Source: Quadrisphaera sp. DSM 44207
GTDB taxonomy: Bacteria > Actinomycetota > Actinomycetes > Actinomycetales > Quadrisphaeraceae
Reading direction: 5' to 3'
Length of the DNA stretch: 64,000 bases
Assembly: GCF_900101335.1 (NCBI RefSeq)
Contig: NZ_FNKA01000004.1
Location: 62,001 to 126,000, forward strand
Shown here: positions 8,515-16,587 of the stretch, one piece after another
How positions within the stretch are numbered: position 1 is the stretch's first letter
Layout of the letters: the number at the start of each line of letters is the position of its first letter
The notes under the pieces: model-generated
The model's database searches: none
Told to the model about the DNA's origin: nothing
The model's input: the letters and a program-made list of their open reading frames with translations, nothing else
Translations under genes and position numbers: made by a program

Positions 8515-9399
8515 GTGATCGAGATCCGGGACCTGACCAAGCGCTACGCCCGCGCGACCGCCGTCGACCGCGCGTCCTTCTCGTGCCGTCCGGGCACGAT
8601 CACGGGCTTCCTCGGCCCCAACGGGGCGGGCAAGTCCACGACCCTGCGCATGCTCACCGGGCTGACGCCGCCCACCTCGGGCACCGCCACCGTGGACGGC
8701 GTCCCCTACCGGGACCTGCCGAGCCCGGGCCGGGTCGTCGGCGTCCTGCTCGACGCCGCCGCCCAGCACCCCGGCCGCACGGGGCGGGAGTCGCTGCGCC
8801 TGAGCGCCGCGGTGCTCGGCGTCCCGGTCCGCTGCGCCGACGCCTCGCTCGAGCGCGTCGGGCTCGCGGGCGCGGCCGGCCAGCGCGTGGGCCGCTACTC
8901 CCTCGGCATGCGCCAGCGCCTGGGGATCGCGCAGGCGCTGCTCGGGGACCCGGCCGTGCTGGTGCTCGACGAGCCGGCCAACGGGCTCGACCCGGAGGGC
9001 ATCCGCTGGATGCGCCGCCTGCTGCGCGAGTTCGCCGACGGCGGCGGCACGGTGCTCCTGTCCAGCCACCTGCTGCGCGAGGTCCAGGCCACCGCCGACC
9101 GGCTCGTCGTCATCGGCTCGGGGCGGATCGCCGCCGAGGGCGACCTGGCGGCCCTGCTCGGGCGCGGCGGCGTCCTCGTCCGCGGCACCGACCCGGACGC
9201 GCTGCTCGCCGCGCTGCGCGCCGCCGGCCTGCCGGTCTCCTCCACCGGCGGCGGGGAGCTGCGGGTGGACGCGGACGCCGAGTCCGTCGGCCGGGCGGCC
9301 GCCGCGGCCGGCGTCGTCCTGACCGGCCTGCGCCCGGCCGAGGACGACGCCCTCGAGGAGTTCTTCCTCGCCCTCACCGCCGGCGAGCGCGCCGCGTGA
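8515..9399 (+). CDS. ABC transporter ATP-binding protein
   Basis: A 294-residue ATPase: Walker A GPNGAGKST, signature YSLGMRQRL, Walker B VLVLDEPANGLDPEG and switch His in SSHLL. The short C-terminal domain fits drug- or antibiotic-export ATPases (CcmA/NodI type). The GTG at 8515 is chosen because it places the start immediately before the conserved IEIRDLTKRY strand; the open frame to 8413 reads as Arg-rich shadow. The permease gene 60 bases downstream completes the exporter. Confidence 0.87.
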   Translation: MIEIRDLTKRYARATAVDRASFSCRPGTITGFLGPNGAGKSTTLRMLTGLTPPTSGTATVDGVPYRDLPSPGRVVGVLLDAAAQHPGRTGRESLRLSAAVLGVPVRCADASLERVGLAGAAGQRVGRYSLGMRQRLGIAQALLGDPAVLVLDEPANGLDPEGIRWMRRLLREFADGGGTVLLSSHLLREVQATADRLVVIGSGRIAAEGDLAALLGRGGVLVRGTDPDALLAALRAAGLPVSSTGGGELRVDADAESVGRAAAAAGVVLTGLRPAEDDALEEFFLALTAGERAA

Positions 9400-9459
9400 C
9401 CCCGTGGTGACCCCGCCGTGACCCCGTCCCCACCCCGTCTCCTCCCGGAAGGACCTGCC

Positions 9460-10254
9460 ATGACCAGTCCCGCGACGTCCCCGGCCGCACCGCCGAGCCG
9501 CACCCGCGCGACGGCCCCGGCGACGGCCCGCCCGTCCCTGGCCGTCCTCACCGGCGTCGAGCTGCGCAAGACCGTCGACACCCGCGCCGGGCGCTGGCTG
9601 CTCGCCGTCATCGCGCTGCTGGCCGCGGCGGCGCTCGGCTTCCTGGTCCTCCGGGACGTGGGGGGGCCGGTGGAGTACGGGACGTTCGCCGGCGTCGCGC
9701 TCTTCCCCGTGCAGCAGCTGCTGCCCGTCCTCGGCGTCCTCGCGATGACGAGCGAGTGGACCCAGCGCACGGCGCTGACCACCTTCACCCTCGTGCCCCA
9801 GCGCGGGCGCGTGGTGGCCGCCAAGCTCGCCGCCGCGCTCGTGCTCACCCTCGCCGTCGTGGGGCTCGTCGCCGCGGCGTCCGCGCTCGCCGTCCTGGCC
9901 GCCGCCGCGACGACGGGCGGGGACGCGGTGTGGGGGGAGGTCGCGCGCCTGCTCGGCGGCGCCGCCGCCGGCTCGGTGCTCATGATGCTCATGGGCGCCG
10001 CGTTCGGGGCGCTGCTGCAGCAGAGCGCTCTGGCCCTCGTGGCCTGGTTCGTGGCGCCGGCCCTGTGGACCGCCGCGTCCACCGCGCTCTGGGCGCAGGG
10101 CGCGCGCTGGCTGGACCCGCTGGGCGCGCTCGGCAGCGTCTCCGAGCTCGACCTCTCCGGCGCCGTCGGGCCGACGCTGGTGGCCCTGGCCGCCTGGGTC
10201 GTCCTGCCGCTGGCGGCGGGCACCGCCCGCACGCTGCGCCGGGAGGTGAGCTGA
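9460..10254 (+). CDS. ABC-2 type transporter permease
   Basis: A 264-residue protein with six predicted membrane segments. The first follows a 55-residue Ala/Pro/Thr-rich cytosolic leader containing VELRKTVDTRAGRW, a common motif before helix 1 of ABC-2 permeases. MTSEWTQRTALTTFTLVP is also typical. It pairs with the ATPase at 8515. GGAAGGAC before the ATG at 9460 supports this start over an earlier GTG at 9418. The exported substrate is unknown. Confidence 0.85.
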   Translation: MTSPATSPAAPPSRTRATAPATARPSLAVLTGVELRKTVDTRAGRWLLAVIALLAAAALGFLVLRDVGGPVEYGTFAGVALFPVQQLLPVLGVLAMTSEWTQRTALTTFTLVPQRGRVVAAKLAAALVLTLAVVGLVAAASALAVLAAAATTGGDAVWGEVARLLGGAAAGSVLMMLMGAAFGALLQQSALALVAWFVAPALWTAASTALWAQGARWLDPLGALGSVSELDLSGAVGPTLVALAAWVVLPLAAGTARTLRREVS

Positions 10255-10302
10255 CCTGCGTGAGCGCTCCCCGCACCGCGCGACTTCCGTAGGGTCGCCC
10301 CC

Positions 10303-10977
10303 ATGACGCCCGTGTCCGTCCTGGCCGCCGCCGACCCGTCGGGGGCTCCCGTCGACGGGGTGGCCGGGTGGGCCGTGGACCTCATGGAGCGCCTCGGCGG
10401 GCCCGGCGCCGGGCTCGCGATCGCGCTGGAGAACCTCTTCCCGCCCCTGCCCAGCGAGGTGATCCTCCCCCTCGCCGGCTTCACCGCCAGCCGCGGCACC
10501 TTCACCGTCGGCGGGGCGCTGTTCTGGACGACGCTCGGCTCCGTCGTCGGGGCGCTGGCCCTCTACGCCGTCGGCGCGGCGTTCGGGCTCCGCCGCACCC
10601 GCGCGATCGCGATGCGGATGCCGCTGGTGAAGGTCGAGGACGTCGACCGCACCGAGGCCTGGTTCCACCGGCACGGCGCCAAGGCCGTCTTCTTCGGCCG
10701 GATGATCCCGATCTTCCGCAGCTTCATCTCGATCCCCGCGGGCGTCGAGCGGATGCCGCTGCTGAAGTTCGTCGCGCTGACGACCGCGGGGTCGCTGATC
10801 TGGAACTCCGTCTTCGTCACGGCCGGCTACGTGCTCGGGGAGAACTGGCACCGCGTCGAGGGGTACGCGGGCACGTTCCAGCGCGTCGTGATCGTCGTCG
10901 TCGTGCTCGCGGTGGCGTGGTTCGTCGTCGACCGCGTGCGCGCCGTCCGGGTGCGGCGCCGCTCGGACGGCGCGTGA
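10303..10977 (+). CDS. DedA family membrane protein
   Basis: A 224-residue member of the DedA/VTT family. It has ENLFPPLPSEVILPLAG, the FFGRMIPIFRSFISIPAG re-entrant region and several hydrophobic helices. DedA proteins work in lipid-carrier recycling and membrane homeostasis; UptA-type members flip undecaprenyl phosphate. The motif TAGFLIWN is present as TTAGSLIWN. TAGGGT 11 bases before the ATG may be a -10 box giving a very short or leaderless transcript. The stop lies inside an inverted repeat (10974-11032). Confidence 0.88.
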   Translation: MTPVSVLAAADPSGAPVDGVAGWAVDLMERLGGPGAGLAIALENLFPPLPSEVILPLAGFTASRGTFTVGGALFWTTLGSVVGALALYAVGAAFGLRRTRAIAMRMPLVKVEDVDRTEAWFHRHGAKAVFFGRMIPIFRSFISIPAGVERMPLLKFVALTTAGSLIWNSVFVTAGYVLGENWHRVEGYAGTFQRVVIVVVVLAVAWFVVDRVRAVRVRRRSDGA

Positions 10978-11032
10978 TCATGGCCGGGGTGCAGGTCCGT
11001 CACCCGACGAGCTGCACCTCGCCCATGATCAC
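10974..11032. terminator. Large inverted repeat after the DedA gene
   Basis: A ten-base outer arm GTGATCATGG (10974-10983) pairs with CCATGATCAC (11023-11032), and an inner arm GGTGCAG pairs with CTGCACC (11012-11018). The hairpin spans 59 bases and overlaps the DedA stop codon. There is no U-tract, so it may be a terminator, an mRNA-stabilising hairpin or a dispersed palindromic element. Confidence 0.5.
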
Positions 11033-11265
11033 CGCGGGGGTGCGCCCGGTGCCAGGCGCTGCAGCGCTGCCGTGGTGAGCAGGAGGAACGCCTGGGCCTC
11101 CACCGACCTGCCCGGCCGGTGGGAGCGCGGTGCCCCGCACACGGGGGTGAGCAGGCCGCCGGCGTCCGCGTGGCGTCCAGCTCGTGAGGTCCGCGCGCCA
11201 TGACGCCCAGCCCGCGTCGATCACGAGGTCGTCGCTCCGACACGCCGGTCGGCGCCGCACCAACC
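11033..11265. other. Gene-poor stretch with a second inverted repeat
   Basis: No intact gene is visible between the DedA gene and the VOC gene. A 17-base arm at 11213-11229 (starting CGCGTCGATCA) pairs with 11263-11279 with one mismatch. On the minus strand around 11050-11130 a short frame reads VEAQAFLLLTTAALQRL and then stops, which looks like the tail of a lost gene, but I cannot assign it. Confidence 0.4.
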
Positions 11266-11883
11266 TCATGATCGACGCGCAGGAGGGGTCAGCAGGCGCA
11301 GGACTTCGCGGCGTCGTTCAACGGCACGGAGCGCTCGATCACCCGGCCGTCCGCGGCCAGGATCGTCACGAGCTCGACGCCGTCCACGACGCCCTCGCTG
11401 ACCAGCTGCACCGGCACGTCGATGCTCACGCCGACGAGGATGCCAGTCGTGCGGCTGCTCGGGCACGAACAGGCGGCTGCTCGGGCACGAACAGGCGGCT
11501 GCTCGGGCACGAACAGGCGGCTGCTCGGGCACGAACAGGCAGAACGGGTGCCCGGCGGGGTCGAGGCAGACGCGGACGTCGTCCTGCGGCTGGTGCTCGG
11601 CCAGCACCGCACCCGCGCGCACCGCGTGCTCGACGGCCGCCTCGAGGTCGTCGACGGCGAGGTCGAGGTGCAGCATCATCTGCTGGTCACCCGGGCCGGC
11701 GGGCCAGGTCGGACGCGCGTACGCGGGCTCGGTCTGGAACGACAGCCCCGTGCCGCCGCCCGGAGGAGTGAGCACGACCCACTCCGGCTCGTCCTGCGCC
11801 GCCTCCCAGCCGAGCAGGCGGCGGTAGAACGCCGCGAGGTCGCGAGCGTCGGGCGCGTCCAGCACGACGCCGGAGAGCACCAT
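11266..11883 (-). CDS. VOC (glyoxalase/bleomycin resistance) protein with repeat-altered C-terminus
   Basis: Residues 1-115 form a normal VOC metalloenzyme/binding domain: [39 protein letters not shown] and [12 protein letters not shown], the usual family end. After this the frame enters four copies of a 22-bp repeat, reads through all three phases and continues as an Arg-rich tail of about 60 residues that resembles no domain. The tail is probably not native. A GTG at 11898 with GGAGGAGGG upstream is an alternative start; the ATG at 11883 is closer to the family start. Substrate unknown. Confidence 0.65.
   Translation of the reverse strand: MVLSGVVLDAPDARDLAAFYRRLLGWEAAQDEPEWVVLTPPGGGTGLSFQTEPAYARPTWPAGPGDQQMMLHLDLAVDDLEAAVEHAVRAGAVLAEHQPQDDVRVCLDPAGHPFCLFVPEQPPVRARAAACSCPSSRLFVPEQPHDWHPRRREHRRAGAAGQRGRRGRRRARDDPGRGRPGDRALRAVERRREVLRLLTPPARRS
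11289..11429 (-). CDS. Possible small protein (46 aa), or lost C-terminus of the VOC gene
   Basis: From a GTG at 11429 a 46-residue frame reads [20 protein letters not shown]..., ending NDAAKSCAC. Its composition looks coding: alternating hydrophobic strands, few Arg and Pro. It overlaps the Arg-rich tail of the VOC frame. It is either an independent small protein or the tail reached by the VOC frame when the 22-bp repeat has three copies. No family is recognised. Confidence 0.35.
   Translation of the reverse strand: MSIDVPVQLVSEGVVDGVELVTILAADGRVIERSVPLNDAAKSCAC
11451..11538. repeat. 22-bp tandem repeat, four perfect copies
   Basis: The unit is 22 bp (starting GCGGCTGCTCGGGC) and repeats exactly at 11451, 11473, 11495 and 11517. 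It lies across the end of the VOC domain. Because 22 is not a multiple of three, gain or loss of a copy changes the downstream frame. With three copies the VOC frame would join the frame that ends at 11289. Confidence 0.95.
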
Positions 11884-11955
11884 CCTCGGCTCCTGCACTC
11901 CGCCACCCTCCTCCTCGCGCGCGGTCGCACGCGCGGTGCGGCCACCGTGCCGCGC

Positions 11956-12365
11956 TCAGCGCGACGGCGCGAGGGGACCGACGTAGGCCCACCGACCGGC
12001 CTCGCGCACGAAGCGGCTGCGCTCGGCGACGACCCCCGACCGACCGCGCAGCGAGGAGCGCGCGCGGAACTCGACGACGCCCTCGGCGTCGAGGAACCCG
12101 CCGCCGCTCGTGCCACCACCTCCAGGCCCGTCCAGCGCAGGCCGTCCTCGAGGACGACGCGCGGCGGCCTCGTGCTCGGGTGCCAGGTGGCCAGGAGGTA
12201 GGGCTCGTCGCGCACGGCGTACGCGCTGTAGCGCGAGCGCATCAGGCGCTCGGCGGTCGGCGCAGCGGCGTCACCGCGGTGGAAGCGGCCGCAGCAGGCG
12301 TCGTAGGGCTCACCGAGGCCGCACGGGCACGCCGTGCCCCCGCCGGGCGGCGCAGGAGGCGTCAC
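11956..12365 (-). pseudogene. YchJ/UPF0225-like SEC-C protein gene, frameshifted
   Basis: The first part reads [19 protein letters not shown], then [19 protein letters not shown] and [11 protein letters not shown], the zinc-binding SEC-C start of the YchJ family. After GLEVVA (near 12110) the frame falls into low-complexity Ser/Ala. The next frame continues with [35 protein letters not shown] and a stop at 11956, the normal family C-terminus. One missing G in the GTGGTGGCACG stretch explains it. This is either a true single-base deletion or a sequencing error. The GTG start at 12365 overlaps the stop of the upstream broken gene. Confidence 0.75.
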
Positions 12366-13243
12366 GGCAGCGCCACGCCGGCCAGGCGCACGCCCCGGGA
12401 GGCGGCGAGGCGCTCGGCCTGCTCGGTCAGGGCGGCGCGGACGGCGGCCGAGGGCTCGGCCCACGGCTGCACCTGCACGGTGAGCCGGCCGCCGGACTGG
12501 CGCGGGCGCCACGTGCCGGCCACCTCGCCGTCCACGAGCACCGCACCGGGGCGGCCGAGCACGGGCCACAGCGCCGCGGCGCGCGCCGGGCCGTCGACGA
12601 GCAGCATGCGGTCGCGGGCCTGGAGGAACAGGTCTTACGGGCCGAGGAGGCGGGTGGTGCTCACGGGCCCGGCGGCGAGGCGGTCGACGTCCTCGGCCAG
12701 CACCCAGCGGATCTCGCCCTCGACCTCGACCGCCACGGCGTCGTCCGGCCAGCGGGCCTGCACCTCCTTCACAGGGGCGTCGAGGTGGGCGGCGACGTGC
12801 TCGCACGTGGCGGGCCCGAGCAGGCGCAGGTACCCGCGGACGACGTCGCAGCGCGGGTCGGGCCGCTCGGGGCGGGCGGCGGGGTCGAGGTGCGGAATGC
12901 GCGCAGGTGCGGCGGATCGAGCAGGGCCGTCAGCCGCGAGGACACCTCGCCCTTGACGGTCGGCTGCGTGACGACGGACCGCATGGTGGCGGCGCTGGTG
13001 TCGAGGGCCTCGAGGGGGGTGATGCCGGCGGCCTTCAGCGGCTTGGCCGCGTCGTGGACGCGCTTGCCCGCGTCGGCGTCGGAGAACGGCGCGACGGCGG
13101 CGGCCACGGAGGGCAGGTCGGCGCGGCGGTGCAGGTGCGGGGCGCCGCGGACCGTCCACAGCAGCACGAGGTCGTGCTGCTCGAGGCTCGTCGTGTCGAG
13201 GCCGCGCCGGGCCGGGGGCGCACCTCCACGGCCGACCCGCGCG
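12362..13243 (-). pseudogene. Winged-helix DNA-binding protein (HTH_42/AlkX-like), degraded
   Basis: Three family blocks are recognisable: GLDTTSLEQHDLVLLWTVRG with PHLHRRADLPSVAAA and [19 protein letters not shown] (13200-12910); [20 protein letters not shown] (about 12840-12780); and [15 protein letters not shown] to the end. Between the first and second, the conserved Cys/His and LRAGLELEPGTSPP-type block is missing and the frame shifts, implying a deletion of roughly 100 bp. Before DLFLQARDR an in-frame TAA (12637-12635) stands where the family has Phe. The N-terminus is also missing about 50 residues. Members of this family bind DNA, and some act in crosslink repair. Confidence 0.7.
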
Positions 13244-13331
13244 ACATGTCACCAGACGGGGTTCTGGAGCCGCCAGAACCCCACCTGCTGCCACCTCGCC
13301 GGCCGAGCGGCGCCGCTACGGTGGATGCTCG

Positions 13332-13404
13332 GGGCCTCTAGCTCAACTGGCAGAGCAGCGGACTTTTAATCCGCGGGTTGTGGGTTCGATCCCCACGGGG
13401 CCCA
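13332..13404 (+). tRNA. tRNA-Lys (anticodon TTT)
   Basis: A 73-base cloverleaf: acceptor GGGCCTC/GGGGCCC with one G-U pair, anticodon stem GCGGA/TCCGC with loop CTTTTAA, T-arm GTGGG-TTCGATC-CCCAC. No CCA is encoded. Degraded genes flank it on both sides. Confidence 0.95.
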
Positions 13405-13529
13405 CAAGACATCGACCTCGACCTGCGACGACGCTTCGTGGCTTCCCTCGAGCATGACGGCGACCTCGAGGTCCCATGACGAGCCGCGCGAGCGGTCGTC
13501 CCCGAGCACGTCCTCGCTCGAGGACGCGG

Positions 13530-13743
13530 TCACGGGCCGGCCAGCACCGCCTCCATCGCCTCGACGAGGCGGCCGGCCCACCGAACCGCGTCCTCGGCGG
13601 CCGCTGCGAACATCGCGATCGGGCTGTAGGAGGAGTTCGTCGTCACCGCCAGCAGCCGGCGGAGGTCGTCGGCGCAGCGCGACCGGCACTGGCCACGGAG
13701 GCCAGGAGTCGGGGCGCCTCGTCGTGGGCCTCTCCACGGGCAC
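13530..13743 (-). pseudogene. Remnant of a HEPN-like partner protein
   Basis: Two pieces in adjacent frames, GEAHDEAPRLLASVASAG and CADDLRRLLAVTTNSSYSP, followed by a tail with MFAAAAEDAVRWAGRLVEAM, resemble the C-terminal helical part of actinobacterial HEPN-type proteins encoded beside MNT nucleotidyltransferases. The N-terminal helices are missing and there is a frameshift near 13680. It starts about 15 bases after the nucleotidyltransferase stop, the usual order. Identification rests on pattern and position only. Confidence 0.45.
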
Positions 13744-13758
13744 TGACCCCGCCGCCCC

Positions 13759-14379
13759 TCACCTCACCGGCTCTCCCACCGGGCGCCCGCCCTCGTCTAC
13801 CGGCTGCGTCCTGGGCCGCCCGGCTGCCGGCTCGCTCAACAGGTGCTTCAGGGCCGGGCCAGCCAGGGTGAGCGCGTCGCTGGACCAGGAGCGCGCCAGC
13901 GGGTCACCCGCCGCCACCATGCGAGCCAGTCCTGCGCGGTCGACCACGAGGACCTGCGCGGTGTTGCCGGTGCGGGACCGCACGTGGTCGACGAGCTCGT
14001 CGACCACGGCGTCGCGCTGCTCGGTGCTGACCTCCTCGGGCAGGACCAGGGCGAGGTCGACGTCGCTGTCAGCGGTGGGCTGCCCGCGCGCCACCGACCT
14101 GAACAGCGCCACCGTGGCTCGCTCTCCCGAGCGGCTGGCGACCAGCTGGCCGACCGCCGCCTGCACCCGGGCCCTGGCGGTCAGCACCTGCTCGACCGGC
14201 GCTCACAGGGCGTGCTCGCGCTGCAGCTCGTACAGGCGCGCGTGGGAGGAGTCGTGGGAGGACACCAGACCGATGTGCTGCAGGCGCAGCAGAGCCCTGC
14301 GCGTCGAGGACGGGCTCGTGGGTGCCCTCGGGCGGCGGGTCCGCGCTCCGGCGGCCAGCCGGTCGTCCGCCACGAGCAT
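13759..14379 (-). pseudogene. HTH-nucleotidyltransferase (MNT-type), nonsense-interrupted
   Basis: From ATG 14379 (GGTGGAGCG upstream) the frame gives MLVADDRLAAG, a helix-turn-helix recognition region (SSTRRALLRLQHIGLVSS, LYELQREHAL), a TGA at 14205-14203, then in the same frame APVEQVLTARARVQAAV and FRSVARGQPTADSDVDLALV. The last is the minimal nucleotidyltransferase motif GSxARG-x(n)-SDxDL with G changed to R. A TGG-to-TGA change would explain the stop, and the HTH segment is also short. With the next remnant it looks like a dead HEPN/MNT toxin-antitoxin-like module. Confidence 0.65.
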
Positions 14380-14563
14380 CGCTCCACCTGCAGCCGACGC
14401 TCGGTCCGGCGCGGAAGGGGCCCGTGCCGGGCTGGATCGTCCCCATCCGGGCATTCCGGACGTTCCCGGCACCATCCACCCGGACTACGGTCGGTGCGGC
14501 GGTGTCGAACTCCACCGATACGACCACAGGACGGATAAATCTAGTCACGGAGAGGGAACGCCC

Positions 14564-15157
14564 ATGGTCTCTCGCAAACGCACAGCACCCCATCAGTCAC
14601 GGATCGCAGCCGCACGGGGGCGGACCGGCGACCGGGGCGCTTCGACGCTGGACCTCATCCGCGAGGACGTCCGGACGCACCGGGGCAGCAGGGTCTCAGC
14701 CGGGGTGCACGCGCTCGCGGTGCACCGGCTCGGAACGGCTCTGCACGGCAGCAGCAGGCCGGCCGCGCGCCTCGCCCGCCCGCTGTACCGGATGGCCCGC
14801 GCGCTCGTCGTCAGCGTCTACCACGTCGAGCTGCCGGCCACCGCCCGCATCGGCCGCCGCCTGTTCATGCCCCACCCCCACGGCATCGTCGTCGTGCCCG
14901 GGGCGACCCTCGGCGACGACTGCATGATCCGCCACAACGTCACCGTCGGAGCCGGCTCGGACACGCGCGGCGGCACCCCCACGATCGGCGACCGCGTGCA
15001 GTTCGGGCCCGGCTCGATCGTGATGGGCGACGTCCACGTCGGAGACGACGTCCTCATCGGCCCGGGAGCCGTCGTCATCCACGACGTCCCCGCGGGCAGC
15101 CGGGTGCTCGCGCCGGCCGCGACGGCCCGCCCCGCGAAGAGCCGGCGCGCGGCCTAG
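14564..15157 (+). CDS. Serine O-acetyltransferase-like hexapeptide-repeat protein
   Basis: A 197-residue protein with a basic N-terminus, helices with LDLIREDVRTHRGS typical of CysE-like enzymes, and a left-handed beta helix (ARIGRRLFMPHPHGIVVVPG, IRHNVTVGAGSDTRGGTPTI, FGPGSIVMGDVHVGDDV). The catalytic His is probably in MPHPHGIVV. Such proteins acetylate serine or, in polysaccharide clusters, sugars; no cys or sugar genes are next to it. GGAGAGGGAACG precedes the ATG. The upstream 60 bases are A/T-rich for this genome, consistent with a promoter. Confidence 0.8.
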   Translation: MVSRKRTAPHQSRIAAARGRTGDRGASTLDLIREDVRTHRGSRVSAGVHALAVHRLGTALHGSSRPAARLARPLYRMARALVVSVYHVELPATARIGRRLFMPHPHGIVVVPGATLGDDCMIRHNVTVGAGSDTRGGTPTIGDRVQFGPGSIVMGDVHVGDDVLIGPGAVVIHDVPAGSRVLAPAATARPAKSRRAA

Positions 15158-15230
15158 GCAGCACCACCGCGCCCGGGCGGGGCCCGGCCGCCGACGGGCC
15201 CGGCCGCCGCGGCGTCGCTAGCGTGGCGCG

Positions 15231-15737
15231 ATGGACTCCCCCGCCGTGCTCGCCGACGCCTTCGGCCGCGTCCGCGAGGCCGTCCACGAGGCCGTGGAGG
15301 GCCTGGGCCGCGAGGAGCTGGCGCACCGCCCCGGCGGCGGCGCGAACTCCATCGCCTGGCTGGTCTGGCACCTCACCCGCGTCCAGGACGACCACGTCGC
15401 CGAGGCCGCCGGCCGCGAGCAGGTGTGGACGGCGCAGGGCTGGGCGCAGCGCTTCGCCCTGCCCTTCGACGACGCCGCGACCGGCTACGGGCAGTCCAGC
15501 ACCGAGGTCGGCGCGGTGCGGGCCGACGCCGAGGCGCTGCTCGGCTACCACGACGCCGTGCACGAGCAGACCGTGGACGTCCTGCGCTCGACGGGCGAGG
15601 CGGACCTCGACCGCGTCGTCGACGACTCCTACGACCCGCCGGTCACCCTCGGCGTCCGGCTCGTCAGCGTGGTCGGCGACGACCTGCAGCACGCCGGCCA
15701 GGCCGCCTACGCGCGCGGGCTCTTCGACCGTGGCTGA
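15231..15737 (+). CDS. DinB-superfamily mycothiol-dependent enzyme
   Basis: A 168-residue four-helix bundle protein. NSIAWLVWHLTRVQDDHVAE carries the first metal-binding His of the DinB/DUF664 fold, and DDLQHAGQAAYARGL near the end carries the last. Family members are metal-dependent thiol transferases that use mycothiol, the actinobacterial glutathione analogue. The start of the next gene overlaps its last codons, so the two are co-translated. Substrate unknown. Confidence 0.8.
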   Translation: MDSPAVLADAFGRVREAVHEAVEGLGREELAHRPGGGANSIAWLVWHLTRVQDDHVAEAAGREQVWTAQGWAQRFALPFDDAATGYGQSSTEVGAVRADAEALLGYHDAVHEQTVDVLRSTGEADLDRVVDDSYDPPVTLGVRLVSVVGDDLQHAGQAAYARGLFDRG

Positions 15738-16587
15738 CGGCGCGGCTGACGGCGCGGCTGACGGCGCGGCGGGGCTGCGCGACGTCGCCGTCCCCACCCC
15801 GGACGGCGGCACGCCGGGCCTGCGCGGGGTGCTCGGGGTGCCCGCCGGGACCGGCCCGTGGCCGGGGGTCGTCGTCGTCCACGAGGCGTTCGGCGTCGAC
15901 GACGTGATGCGGCGCCAGGTGGCGCGCGTGGCGAGCGCCGGCTACCTGGCGCTGATGCCGGACCTGTTCACCGCCGGCGGGCCGCGCCGGTGCCTGGTGA
16001 CCGCGTTCCGCGCCCTGGCCGCCGGGCACGGGCGCGCCGTCACCGACGTCCAGGCCGCCCGCTCGCTGCTGCTGGAGCGCGAGGACTGCACCGGGCGGGT
16101 CGGCGTGCTCGGCTTCTGCATGGGCGGCGCCTTCGCGCTCGTGATGGCCTCGCGGGGGTTCGACGCCTCCTCGGTGAACTACGGCGCCCTGCCGCGCGAC
16201 CTCGACGCCGCCGTGGCGGGCGCGTGCCCGGTCGTGGCCAGCTACGGGGAGCGCGACGCGTTCCTGCGCCGCGCGCCGGCCCGGCTGGAGGCGGCGCTGG
16301 AGCGGGCCGGCGTCCCCTGCGACGTCCGCTCGTACCCCACGGCCGGGCACAGCTTCCTCAACGACGCCGAGGTCGGCCCCCGCCCGCTGCGGCCGGTGAT
16401 GCGCCGCGTGCTGGGCGTGGGGCCGGACCCGGTGGCGGCCGCCGACGCGTGGCGGCGCATCGAGGCCTTCTTCGCCGAGCATCTGCGCGACGAGCCGGCC
16501 GGCCCCGACCCGCTCGGCCCCGGCCCGCTCGGCCCGGACCCGCTCAGCTCCGACCCGCTCAGCCCCGGGGAGCCATCGCCGAGATGA
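15730..16587 (+). CDS. Dienelactone hydrolase family protein
   Basis: A 285-residue alpha/beta hydrolase. The nucleophile Cys lies in [11 protein letters not shown], the acid Asp in YGERDAF, and the His in TAGHSFLND, the dienelactone hydrolase triad. [12 protein letters not shown] and YLALMPDLF are also family marks. The first residues ([13 protein letters not shown]) come from three 12-bp repeats at 15732-15767, and the C-terminus is a Pro/Gly/Asp/Leu repeat. The GTG at 15730 overlaps the DinB stop. Its end overlaps the convergent agmatinase by 29 bp. Confidence 0.85.
   Translation: MADGAADGAADGAAGLRDVAVPTPDGGTPGLRGVLGVPAGTGPWPGVVVVHEAFGVDDVMRRQVARVASAGYLALMPDLFTAGGPRRCLVTAFRALAAGHGRAVTDVQAARSLLLEREDCTGRVGVLGFCMGGAFALVMASRGFDASSVNYGALPRDLDAAVAGACPVVASYGERDAFLRRAPARLEAALERAGVPCDVRSYPTAGHSFLNDAEVGPRPLRPVMRRVLGVGPDPVAAADAWRRIEAFFAEHLRDEPAGPDPLGPGPLGPDPLSSDPLSPGEPSPR
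15732..15767. repeat. 12-bp tandem repeat (3 units) at the hydrolase start
   Basis: Three exact copies of GGCTGACGGCGC encode the ADGA repeat. The first copy overlaps the stop of the DinB gene. Confidence 0.9.

Noticed and set aside
4671-8540. A 1289-codon minus-strand open frame across the helicase and the hydroxyacid dehydrogenase
   Set aside because: The helicase is conserved in another frame; this frame is low-complexity Arg/Pro/Ala and runs antisense through a good dehydrogenase gene.
11451-11538. Direct repeats as a CRISPR array
   Set aside because: Units are contiguous without spacers and there are no cas genes; it is a plain tandem repeat.
14203-14205. TGA as selenocysteine codon in the nucleotidyltransferase gene
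   Set aside because: No SECIS-like hairpin or selenoprotein family is evident, and the downstream partner is frameshifted too, so nonsense decay is simpler.
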